7,685 bases of DNA from Planctomycetaceae bacterium. GTDB lineage: Bacteria; Planctomycetota; Planctomycetia; Pirellulales; UBA1268. Below the pieces are notes generated by a model. The model ran no database searches. It had not been told where the DNA came from and saw nothing but the letters and a program-made list of their open reading frames with translations. Positions 1 through 7,256 of this stretch are shown here, piece after piece; positions within the stretch are counted from its first letter, which is position 1; every line of letters starts with the position of its first letter. The stretch spans positions 1 to 7,685 of the forward strand of contig SIAG01000192.1 of NCBI GenBank assembly GCA_009691925.1, read 5' to 3'. The translations under genes were made by a program, and so were the position numbers.

Positions 1-2
1 AG

Positions 3-317
3 AGCTTCGACCGCGCCCTCGACTGCGGCCGCCGGCTCATCGATTGGTACAACCACCACCACCGGCACATAAACCTGGGGCTGCTCACGCCCGCCGCCGT
101 CCACTCCGGCGCCACTGAAAGGATCCTCGATCAGCGACGAGTGGTCCTCGAAGAGGCCTACGCACTGCATCCGGAACGATTCGTCCGCGGCATCCCTAAG
201 CCTTCAAGCCCTGCGGCCGAAGTCTGGATCAACCCCCCTGAGAATTTGGCGGTCCCACGGGCGATTCAGCTCCCGCACGACACTCATTTCGTCACGCAGG
301 TGTCTCAAAGTCATTGA
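3..317 (+). CDS. IS3-family transposase (OrfB), C-terminal fragment
   Basis: This is the last 104 codons of a DDE/rve-type integrase-like transposase; its 5' end lies outside the window. The visible part contains the motif WYNHHHRHINLGLLTPAAVH, the end of the integrase core around and after the catalytic Glu in IS3-type OrfB proteins (typically W-Y-N-x-x-R-x-H-x-x-L-x-x-x-TPA). A C-terminal extension with ERFVRGIPKP and VWINPPEN follows, a tail I recognise from a subset of IS3-family transposases. These enzymes cut and join the ends of their own insertion sequence. The gene ends at TGA 315-317, 43 nt from the stop codon of the convergent caspase-vWA gene. Whether the element is intact cannot be judged from this fragment; the visible frame has no internal stop or frameshift. 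Confidence 0.88.
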   Translation, partial: SFDRALDCGRRLIDWYNHHHRHINLGLLTPAAVHSGATERILDQRRVVLEEAYALHPERFVRGIPKPSSPAAEVWINPPENLAVPRAIQLPHDTHFVTQVSQSH

Positions 318-326
318 CACGTTCCG
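299..326 (+). mobile_element. Probable right end of the IS element
   Basis: In IS3-family elements the terminal inverted repeat lies at or just past the OrfB stop codon. Here the stop is embedded in tgtctcaaagtcattgacac (301-320), which is itself partly palindromic (tgtc ... gaca) and resembles the ends I recall for related IS elements. The left end is outside the window, so neither the inverted repeat nor a target-site duplication can be confirmed. The exact boundary is a guess. Confidence 0.35.
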
Positions 327-329
327 AGC

Positions 330-348
330 GGAGAAGCAACGCTGCTCC
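330..348. terminator. Small hairpin between convergent genes
   Basis: The sequence ggagaagc-aac-gctgctcc forms an 8-bp stem with one mismatch and a 3-nt loop. It sits in the 43-nt gap between the transposase stop (317) and the stop of the caspase-vWA gene (360), where a shared bidirectional terminator would be useful. No T-run follows on either strand, so it is not a classical intrinsic terminator, and chance is possible in GC-rich DNA. Confidence 0.3.
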
Positions 349-359
349 TGTCGATGGCG

Positions 360-3300
360 TCACTCCGCCGGAACCGGCACGGTCAGCTGGCCTTCGCCGG
401 CCGCGGTCAGGCTCACCGCACCGTTCAAGACGCGCTGCTTGTCAGTGATGAGAAGCTGGCTGTCCTGGGACACGCGGCCCCCCTCTGCCCGCACCGTGAA
501 CTCATGCCGTACCCGGCCCGTCTCCGGCTCGACGATGTGAACCGCCCGAATGCAGGCGGGGCTTACGCACACTCGCAGGCAGGGGAGCTTGTCGGCCAAG
601 GGGGCGGGATGACTCTCGAGCACGGAGAGTTGCACCTGATCGGCGGTTTCAGCCGGCGCTAGAGTGACCCGGATCTCGGATCCCGGCAGGCTCGCCAGTT
701 CCAGCCGGCGCTCGACGCTGGGAGTCAGTTCAGCAAGCGGCACGGTGACGTCCGACGGTGTCTTCGTGAATCGAAACCATGCGCGGATCTCGGCCCTATC
801 GGCAGATCTCGGCCAACGCGTTGCCAGAAGATCGAGCACCGGTACGGGGCGATTTTGCTGGAACGAAAGGTCGTAGAAGACGAACGGGGCTCCCACCGAG
901 CCGTCAACAAAACGCGGCGTGATCTCCACCCATGCTTCGGTAGGACGCGGAGAGAACTCGGCGGCGTTGGCATTCTGGATCGAAAGCGGAAAGCGGACTG
1001 ATTCACCGCCACGAGAGGCCAGATGGGCCCCCACGAAGCACAGACGCTGAGGATCAGAGGGGGCAAACAGGTTTGTTCGGCTGTCGCGCAGCCCCTGTTC
1101 CGTACCGCCATCGTAACGGCGGAACTCGAGTCGCCGGCCGCCGCCGCTGACGTAGAGATCCAGCGCTTCGCCCCCCTCCGCTTCGAACCCACATCGGGGC
1201 GGGCTTGCCCCCGACTCGAGGACGGCTTCGTAGGCCTGAGGCCGACCGACGAGCGGAGACGGCACCATGATCGCCGAGCCGAGGGCAACGCTTTCCCGCG
1301 GCGCTTCGGGGCCTTGTACCTTCCATTGCATCACCCGCAGTGACGCGCGGAGCGACTTGGCAAGTGTTTCGGCGTTCGCGGCCTCGAAGAAGCGTCCGCC
1401 GGAGCTGATGGCGAGATTGCGGACATCGTCCATCCTCGATGCACGGTCGGTCGCATTTGGGGCGAACCCGAATCCGACGACGTCGATTCGCAGGGGCACG
1501 CGGCGACGGCCGTTCTTCCTGGCGAGTTGGTCCTCGACGGCCGCTGCCGTCACGAAGCGGCCACCGGTCTGATCGTTCGCTCCATCGGTCACCACAAGGA
1601 CGTGACCGGGGATATCCGTGCGGCCACGGTCGAAGTCGGTCGTCAGTGCCTCCGAGATCGCGAGATAGAGCGGGGTTTCCCCGCCGGGTTCGATCGGTGC
1701 CAGCGTCATGCCGATCCGCTCCACCGCCGCGGGCGTCAGCGCCTGCATCGGGAGAACCTGCTCGACATCATCGCCGGGTACCAAGGTGAACGGCGTGCCG
1801 GCACGTTCGGCGGCGGCCTTGGCGGCATTGCCGGAGTCCGTCAGCCCGGCGACGTACTTTCCCTCCTTGTCCCTCGACCACTTTGTGCGGTGACCGTAGA
1901 GCCAAAGCGACACGTCCCAACGTCCGGATTTCGCCATGCTCGTGAGGAGCTCGGCAACTGCCGCCCGGCCGGCGTCGAGCCTGGTCCGGCCATCGGCCAA
2001 CCGCTGCCCCATGCTACCGGAGCAGTCGAAGATGATCGACACGGACTGCGCCTGCGGCAGATCGCCGCGGACCGTGATCCGTGTCTCGAGTCGGGGAGAA
2101 GCCTCCCACTCGATCGTCCGCGCGGCCGCGGCAACCGCGACCGGTAGCCCCACGACCATGCGGTGGCCGCGATACCAGGCGGTCATGTCGAGGACCGCCG
2201 TGCGATTCAATTCGACGCCGCGAGCGGCGGCGGAGTCGAGCTGCCAAGAAGCCTCCTCGGGCTGCGGCACCACACGGACTCCAGTGCGGCTCGCAGGGGC
2301 CGGTCGAGCCACGCCGGGTGAAACGTCTGTGGTATCGCGCCGGAGCAGCGCCAGCGGTGGGCCACCCACAGACTCGGAGAGCCAGAGTGCGGCAAGGCCG
2401 GATGGCACTCCGGGGCGGGCCGCGAGGCTCGCCTCGTTCCGCGTGGGCTCAACGTCGCGAGACGAGGGCAGGATGAGCCGGTTGGGGGTGAGTTCGAGGG
2501 TGGCGAAACCGTTCCATTGCGAGGATACGGCGTTGATCTGCGCCGCGAGGCGATCGCGGTCGCGATCTCCGAAGCGGATGCCGTTGCTCCGAGTAATCTC
2601 TCCTGCCGATTCGAGCAACACGCGTGCTTTAAAAAAGCAATAGACTGGTTCATCCGGCTCGACACCTCCCCAGAACTCCTCGAGCGTGATTGCGGCATGT
2701 TGCAGCAGTCGCTTGTGCCACGCGGCGGCGAAATAGCGCTGTGTCGGCGTGGTGCTCTCGGCGATCCGCGATCGCTGACCGGCCACGGCAGCCAGACGAC
2801 GGCTCACCCCGCTTCCGCGGGCAAGCAGTGCGAGAGCCTTGGCATCGCTTTCGAGGCTGCCGACATCCAATTCGGCCCGCTGACGGTCAAGGTCGGCGAT
2901 GATGGCGGGGAGTGATCTGGCGGCAGACCGGACTTCCGTCACTTGCCGTCCTACGGTCGTGGCAATGTCGGCGGCAGACGTGGGCAGTGTGGACGCCCCG
3001 GATGTATCGGTTGCGAGGACGGGCAGGATCGGATGCGTCAGCTGGTTCCGCCACGGAATCCACCCGGCCACAACGGCGGCTGGGTCGACGGGCGGAAGCG
3101 GTTCGTCGCTGAGGAAAGCTTCGCGGGCCAAAAGGGCTGCTTGGCGGCGATCGAGGTTGTCGGCCCGTCTGAGCAAACGCATCCGCAGATCGCCGAGGAC
3201 CAGCGGCACTCCCAGGATGCGACGGATGCGTCCGTACGTCCGCGGGCTGTCCGGAGCCTGGGTGGCGAGATCGGCACAGTCGGTCAGAAAGACCGACTTG

Positions 3301-5567
3301 AGTGAGCCGAAGAGTGTTTCGCATGTGGAGCGTAGTTCGTCGAGCCTGTCGACCGATGCCGTCAGCGTCGGTTCGTCTTCGCCGGTCGTCAACATCGCAT
3401 CGACGGCCTGTTCCAGTTGCTCGACAGCCGTCAACAGTGCCACGACGTCGGCGGGCTTCCTGCGGAGTGCTCCGCTTTCCAGGTCGCCCTGCTGGCGGAC
3501 GGCGTGCCGCAACTCCTCGACCCACCAGGTCACCAGATAGGGAAGTTCTGCCCTCACTCTATCAAGCAATTCCAGCGACTGGCGTATTCTCGCGGAGATC
3601 GTTATCCGTTGATCGAAGGCCTCGATTCCCTCCCGCGACAACGCCACGGCCTTGTCGATGTTCGCTGCCCCGCCCACGAACACGAGGTCAAACGCCGCTC
3701 TCATCGCGGCGTTTCCCCGGTTCGCCAGATCCTCTGTCCCGATGATTCGATCGGCTCGCACGTCTTGGGAGTAGACAGCCTGACGCGATTTCGCGATGAG
3801 CCGGATGAAGCCGCGGAAAGCTTCCGGCTGCCGCTGCCAGTCATCGGCATCCGCCCAGCGTATCAGCATCCTGAGGAAGTGGATTTGCCCGGGGTTGAAC
3901 GCCGCGCCCTCGAGGCGAGTGCCGACGCACTCCAACCAATGCACCACGGTTTCCCGGTTCACCGGAGCGTTCGACTCGCACTTGTCCACCAACCACAGCC
4001 ATGCGGCCTCAGCGCGGAGCATCCAACGGTCGACATCCTCGGCGATCGCCGGCGGAGTCGCTGTTTTGCTGCGGGGGCCGTCAAGGGCGATGTGACGTTC
4101 GACGGCTGCCAGCCAGTCTCGCACGTCGTCGTCTTCCCGCTCCCTGACTGAACTCGACCGCTTGTATGCCAGTCGGATGCCGGGGAGCAGTTGCGCGTTG
4201 GAGATCAAGGGGAGATTCAGGGCCGTCTCCAACCGGTGGACGGTCGTGTCGACGTTGACCTGCTGGTCACGAAAAGCCGCTCCTGCCGTGCGGAGATGCT
4301 CTGCCCGCATGAGCAGCTGGAGATAGGAGGCCCAGAGCAACGGCTGCTCCCGAATGGCGGTTGGCCGCAACCTTTCTGCGGCCCGCCACCGTTCCGCGAG
4401 CCACGTGTCGTTGTCGGCCTCAAGGTCTTTTTGGATGTCGAGCGCAGGGGAGCGTGTCGAGGTCCAGGCAATGGCGACATCGGCGTCGCGGTTGAATGAT
4501 GGCGTGAGTAGCACGGGTGTCTGCCGGTCGCCGAGTGTCGCCAACGCCCAACGGTCGACGCTAACCGCGAGGTATGCGGCCAGCTCCCGGAGCCCGACAC
4601 GGCCATTGGCATCGCCCCAGGGTCTGGCATCAGCCGCGCCACGCAGGCCTCGAACGAACTCCAGCATGGCACCGCTCGCGCCCTGGGCAGCGCTCGAATA
4701 GCCGTGCTGGCCCGTCGCTGCCGGCATCATGACCCACATTCGCTTCAGCGTGGAGCCTGCCATGAGCGTCTCCACGGCGGGCGTGAAGGCTCCATCGTCT
4801 ACGCCGAGCGGCCAGTCGGTCGACGGCTTGCAGGCATCGAGCACCACCAGAATGCCGACGCGTTCCGGGAGGGCATCGCGCAGTCCGGTCAACAGGCGAT
4901 CGACCTGGAGGTAGGAGTCTTCGGACGATTCCATCGGGTCTTCGGAGTTTTCCGGTGGGATGATGCAGGGGCGTCCCTTGTTGTCGAGCGTGCCAAGAGC
5001 GGTGAGGTAGACGATCGCCATGTCGCCATCAGGCCCGCCGGGCTTGCTCTGACGAAGCGTCGACGTGAGCGTGGCAAACATCTCGTCGGCAGTCGCCGTG
5101 ACGAGCGACGGGCTGACGTCGAAGATTTCCGCCGAGCCAGGAAAGAAACTCTTTTCAGAGCTCGCCAGAGAGGCGAGCAGCCTGCGGTCTTCGTCGGCCT
5201 GCGGGATGATGGCGAGCGGGAGGCGATAATTCGTCACGCTTCCCACGACGATCGGCACCTGGCGATTGACCGTCAGGAGCATCCGCACAAGCAGCACGAT
5301 GAGGGCGATCGCGGCGAACGTGAGAAGGATTCGCCGCACCATGAGCCACAACGAGCCGGTCCGCTTCGGCACGTCGTTTCTGCCACGCCAGGACGTCTGG
5401 CTTGTTGGCGCTGCGGTCGTCGACCCGGCAGTGGAGCGACTCTCGGCGCCATGGGCACGATGGCCGGGGCGCGCGGCGTGGCCGGAGCGCCATGAGTGGG
5501 CGGCGGCTGGGGGGCTTCCGTGGGAGCCACTGCCCGTGTCGTCTGATGGTTCGGATGAATGGCTCAT
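360..5567 (-). CDS. Membrane-anchored caspase-like/vWA giant protein
   Basis: A 1735-residue protein if started at ATG 5567. Residues 1-77 are a basic Ser/Ala/Pro-rich tail, and about 78-99 (RRILLTFAAIALIVLLVRML) form one transmembrane helix. Positive charges before it suggest the N-terminus is inside and the rest outside. Residues about 115-360 are caspase-like (C14 fold): VYLTALG at 186-192 aligns with the usual (S/A)HG strand end, LDAC at 243-246 carries the nucleophile position, then EFVRGLRGAAD and RVGLRELAAYL follow. The catalytic His is replaced by Leu191, so peptidase activity is doubtful. Residues about 365-1115 are mostly helical and unassigned. A short beta-rich stretch with AWYRGHRMVVGLPV precedes a vWA domain (about 1175-1410) with an intact MIDAS: D1181-C-S1183-G-S1185, T1298, D1328. 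Residues about 1415-1735 are beta-rich. The ATG was chosen because it forms ATGA with a coding-like frame ending at 5564. No strong Shine-Dalgarno is seen. A GTG at 5708 would add 47 Arg-rich residues and is less likely. The substrate or partner is unknown. Confidence 0.85.
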   Translation of the reverse strand: MSHSSEPSDDTGSGSHGSPPAAAHSWRSGHAARPGHRAHGAESRSTAGSTTAAPTSQTSWRGRNDVPKRTGSLWLMVRRILLTFAAIALIVLLVRMLLTVNRQVPIVVGSVTNYRLPLAIIPQADEDRRLLASLASSEKSFFPGSAEIFDVSPSLVTATADEMFATLTSTLRQSKPGGPDGDMAIVYLTALGTLDNKGRPCIIPPENSEDPMESSEDSYLQVDRLLTGLRDALPERVGILVVLDACKPSTDWPLGVDDGAFTPAVETLMAGSTLKRMWVMMPAATGQHGYSSAAQGASGAMLEFVRGLRGAADARPWGDANGRVGLRELAAYLAVSVDRWALATLGDRQTPVLLTPSFNRDADVAIAWTSTRSPALDIQKDLEADNDTWLAERWRAAERLRPTAIREQPLLWASYLQLLMRAEHLRTAGAAFRDQQVNVDTTVHRLETALNLPLISNAQLLPGIRLAYKRSSSVREREDDDVRDWLAAVERHIALDGPRSKTATPPAIAEDVDRWMLRAEAAWLWLVDKCESNAPVNRETVVHWLECVGTRLEGAAFNPGQIHFLRMLIRWADADDWQRQPEAFRGFIRLIAKSRQAVYSQDVRADRIIGTEDLANRGNAAMRAAFDLVFVGGAANIDKAVALSREGIEAFDQRITISARIRQSLELLDRVRAELPYLVTWWVEELRHAVRQQGDLESGALRRKPADVVALLTAVEQLEQAVDAMLTTGEDEPTLTASVDRLDELRSTCETLFGSLKSVFLTDCADLATQAPDSPRTYGRIRRILGVPLVLGDLRMRLLRRADNLDRRQAALLAREAFLSDEPLPPVDPAAVVAGWIPWRNQLTHPILPVLATDTSGASTLPTSAADIATTVGRQVTEVRSAARSLPAIIADLDRQRAELDVGSLESDAKALALLARGSGVSRRLAAVAGQRSRIAESTTPTQRYFAAAWHKRLLQHAAITLEEFWGGVEPDEPVYCFFKARVLLESAGEITRSNGIRFGDRDRDRLAAQINAVSSQWNGFATLELTPNRLILPSSRDVEPTRNEASLAARPGVPSGLAALWLSESVGGPPLALLRRDTTDVSPGVARPAPASRTGVRVVPQPEEASWQLDSAAARGVELNRTAVLDMTAWYRGHRMVVGLPVAVAAAARTIEWEASPRLETRITVRGDLPQAQSVSIIFDCSGSMGQRLADGRTRLDAGRAAVAELLTSMAKSGRWDVSLWLYGHRTKWSRDKEGKYVAGLTDSGNAAKAAAERAGTPFTLVPGDDVEQVLPMQALTPAAVERIGMTLAPIEPGGETPLYLAISEALTTDFDRGRTDIPGHVLVVTDGANDQTGGRFVTAAAVEDQLARKNGRRRVPLRIDVVGFGFAPNATDRASRMDDVRNLAISSGGRFFEAANAETLAKSLRASLRVMQWKVQGPEAPRESVALGSAIMVPSPLVGRPQAYEAVLESGASPPRCGFEAEGGEALDLYVSGGGRRLEFRRYDGGTEQGLRDSRTNLFAPSDPQRLCFVGAHLASRGGESVRFPLSIQNANAAEFSPRPTEAWVEITPRFVDGSVGAPFVFYDLSFQQNRPVPVLDLLATRWPRSADRAEIRAWFRFTKTPSDVTVPLAELTPSVERRLELASLPGSEIRVTLAPAETADQVQLSVLESHPAPLADKLPCLRVCVSPACIRAVHIVEPETGRVRHEFTVRAEGGRVSQDSQLLITDKQRVLNGAVSLTAAGEGQLTVPVPAE
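1335..2045 (-). other. vWA domain with complete MIDAS
   Basis: This is the part of the giant gene that encodes the von Willebrand factor A domain. SIIFDCSGSMGQRL supplies the D-x-S-x-S motif, GGETPLYLAISEAL supplies the MIDAS Thr, and HVLVVTDGAND supplies the MIDAS Asp. The domain closes with RIDVVGFGF and a helix after SSGGRFFEA, the usual last strand and helix of the fold. All metal-coordinating positions are kept, so divalent-metal-dependent ligand or protein binding is expected. The insert between the first helix and the Thr motif (about residues 1210-1285) is longer than in minimal vWA domains. Confidence 0.9.
4450..5225 (-). other. Caspase-like domain with missing catalytic His
   Basis: This is the part of the giant gene that encodes the caspase-fold domain. 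The order of elements matches bacterial C14-like domains: a strand ending in YLTALG, a 55-residue interval, a hydrophobic strand ILVVLDAC, then a strand followed by GQHGYSS, a helix MLEFVRGLRGAAD, and a DANGRVGLRELAAYL segment. In active members the first strand ends in an HG pair; here it reads LG. A histidine in GQHG (residue 288) lies in a loop after the Cys strand and is not in the dyad position by linear alignment. I therefore call it a probable pseudo-enzyme or binding domain. Confidence 0.7.
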
Positions 5568-5734
5568 TGGTTCTGCTGGGCGGAATACCGCTCGCCGGGC
5601 ATGTTGCCGATCATCCAGCCGCGCGGAGGCGCATTGTTGCACGTCGACGCGTGGGAGCCGATGTCGGTATCGGCGGGAGTTGCACCGAGGGTCCCGATCG
5701 CCAGGCACGAGGGGTCGTCATGGTGTGTCGCGTT
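5564..5734 (-). other. Out-of-frame coding-like tail of the HEAT gene
   Basis: In the frame one base downstream of the HEAT gene frame, codons from AAC 5734 to TGA 5564 give 56 residues that look like protein: a DDPSCLAIGTLGATPADTD stretch and, at the end, GWMIGNMPGERYSAQQNQ. The third codon position is clearly more G/C-rich here than in the other two frames on this strand (my count for 5581-5640 is 17 of 20, against about 11 of 19 for the frame of the giant gene). Its TGA overlaps the ATG of the caspase-vWA gene as ATGA, a common coupling arrangement. No ATG start exists for it as a separate gene. If the C-run opposite 5736-5740 had four bases, it would join the upstream gene in frame and give a 563-residue product. 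Confidence 0.5.
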
Positions 5735-7256
5735 CGGGGGCGGGGATCGGGCCGGCGGCCGCTTCGGCGGACGGCGAAACGGACCAGTTGCCACGGGAGA
5801 ATCCACCTTTGATCCTGGACAGCTCGAGGCCCTTGGTGGGCGGCTGGGCTGAGTCTGCCGGAGTGGCCCGTGGTTCGGCGGACGCCCGGTGAAGTGCATC
5901 GCGTGCCGCGGGATGGGGGCTCGCTGTGGGGGGAAAGTCCGCGGCACGGCGCAGATAGGTTGCCCGTCGGAGGGGATTCTGAAGGTGGTCGGGGCCGCGA
6001 GGCTCTCTTTGGACGGTCGTTTTGGCGCCGCCGCCGCTGAGATTCTCCGCGTGGTTCGCCGGGAGTGTCTGCTGGTGACCGGCCGTCCGTTCGCTTTCCC
6101 CTTGGGCATCGGCGAGAGGATCGGCCGGATCGGGGGGAGACGGCGCTTCTCCGGCATCTGCCATGGCGACTCGGGCAGGCACCGCCGCCGCCGGCGACCG
6201 CACCAAAACGCTGCGGACTGCGGGCATCGCGGTGGATGCGGGAGGGGGCGGGATCATCTCCGGCTCCTGTGCCGGGCTCGGCGCGGGGAGTCGTTGGTGA
6301 TGCTCGGGCCGCTGGGGCTCGACGGGCCGATCCTCGAAGCAGGGCGCACCGAGCGGGAGCGGCGCGGTGTCGGACGGCTGCGTTTCCCTGGTCGCATCGG
6401 CCGGGGGCATCTCCCGGACGACGTGATCCATGGCGGCGTCGCCGTCGGTCACTCCTTCGCATCCACAGGCGCAGGCATTGCAGGCATTGAGAGCAAGTTC
6501 CGCCAAGTCGCGAACCCGCTTGCTCGGCTCGAGAAAGCAGCCCATGTCGTCCCGTCCGTACGCGAGCTTCATAAGTTTGTCGCGCATCTCGGGCCCACAG
6601 CACGAGCCCCGACGTTCGGCGCACGGACAATCCTCCTTGGCCGGATCCTCGCAATCGTCGCCGAACACGCTCCCCATGGCCTTTCTGAGATGGTGCTTGT
6701 GCTCTTTAGGGGGAGCCTTACCGCACAGCCGTTCCACGGCCTCGCACACTTTTTTCTCGCAATTTCGTTTCAAGTCGGCACAGGTTTCGCACATCCCCTT
6801 CGCCTTGCGGACCGCCTTCTTCTGATCGCGCGACTGGCAGACCTCGGACGTCTGTAGGACGGCCTTCACGGCCTCATACCTGACCTGCTCGTCTGGGTCG
6901 TCCATGGCGGCCATGAGCGCAGGCATGACCTCGGGGTGCTCCGGGGTGCAACCGATTCCGGCCAGGTATCTGAGGGCAGCCTTCTTCTTGGGGATTTCGT
7001 GTTTGGCCGCCTTGGCCTTGGCGGCAGCCTGGATCGCCGGATTGGCAGATTGCTGGGCCGCGGCGTTCATGGCGAGCGGATTCGGCACGCCCAGAAAGCT
7101 CCAGACCGTCAAAGGTGCGGCGGCCGTCTGGGCTTCGGCTGTCGGCCCGAAGAGACGGCCGATTGAGAGTACGACAGCCAAGACCGCCACGCATGCCCGG
7201 ATGCGCGGGGCGAGCGATCTCCTGCCGGCATGGCGTAGCCCCGCTGGCGATCGCAT
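5718..7256 (-). CDS. Exported HEAT-like/Cys-rich protein
   Basis: A 512-residue product, probably secreted. Residues 1-42 are a signal peptide with a basic start (several Arg), the hydrophobic core ACVAVLAVVLSIG and a likely cut after AEA (residues 40-42). Residues about 70-140 resemble one to two HEAT-type helical repeats (ANPAIQAAAKAKAA, KKAALRYLAGIGC, MPALMAAMDDPDEQVRYEAV). This matches planctomycete proteins I know with the same order, ending in a YGRDDMGCFLEPSKRVRDLAE-like block (233-253). In between and after lie 17 Cys in residues 103-266, including C156-x2-C159, C210-x-C212, C219-C220 and C259-x2-C262-x-C264-x-C266. The segment 140-210 is also Lys-rich, with KEHKHH at 184-189. Residues about 280-512 are a Pro/Ala-rich low-complexity tail. 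GGAG lies about 11 nt before ATG 7256. The 3' end may be frameshifted near 5736-5740. HEAT repeats usually bind proteins; the true role is unknown. It is upstream of, and probably co-transcribed with, the caspase-vWA gene. Confidence 0.85.
   Translation of the reverse strand: MRSPAGLRHAGRRSLAPRIRACVAVLAVVLSIGRLFGPTAEAQTAAAPLTVWSFLGVPNPLAMNAAAQQSANPAIQAAAKAKAAKHEIPKKKAALRYLAGIGCTPEHPEVMPALMAAMDDPDEQVRYEAVKAVLQTSEVCQSRDQKKAVRKAKGMCETCADLKRNCEKKVCEAVERLCGKAPPKEHKHHLRKAMGSVFGDDCEDPAKEDCPCAERRGSCCGPEMRDKLMKLAYGRDDMGCFLEPSKRVRDLAELALNACNACACGCEGVTDGDAAMDHVVREMPPADATRETQPSDTAPLPLGAPCFEDRPVEPQRPEHHQRLPAPSPAQEPEMIPPPPASTAMPAVRSVLVRSPAAAVPARVAMADAGEAPSPPDPADPLADAQGESERTAGHQQTLPANHAENLSGGGAKTTVQREPRGPDHLQNPLRRATYLRRAADFPPTASPHPAARDALHRASAEPRATPADSAQPPTKGLELSRIKGGFSRGNWSVSPSAEAAAGPIPAPERDTP

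Noticed and set aside
1527..2147. Plus-strand open frames of 100-263 codons opposite the giant gene (for example 1527-2147, 4704-5495)
   Set aside because: These are antisense shadows typical of GC-rich DNA: Arg/Pro/Ser-rich, no recognisable domains, and lying over clearly coding minus-strand domains.
5568..5708. N-terminal extension of the giant gene from a GTG at 5708 (47 extra residues)
   Set aside because: The extra residues are Arg-rich and look like a shadow frame. Another frame has better third-position G/C and protein-like sequence over the same bases, and the ATG at 5567 forms an ATGA overlap.
5821..5990. A second frame switch inside the Pro-rich tail of the HEAT gene
   Set aside because: All three minus-strand frames are open here and third-position counts are close. 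The annotated frame reads naturally on both sides (AENLSGGGAKTTVQ and LSRIKGGFSRGNWSVSP), so two compensating shifts would be needed.
5889..6857. 322-codon plus-strand open frame opposite the HEAT gene
   Set aside because: It covers the Cys-rich and HEAT-like part whose minus-strand reading has a signal peptide and family-like motifs. The plus-strand product shows no domain and is best explained as a shadow.
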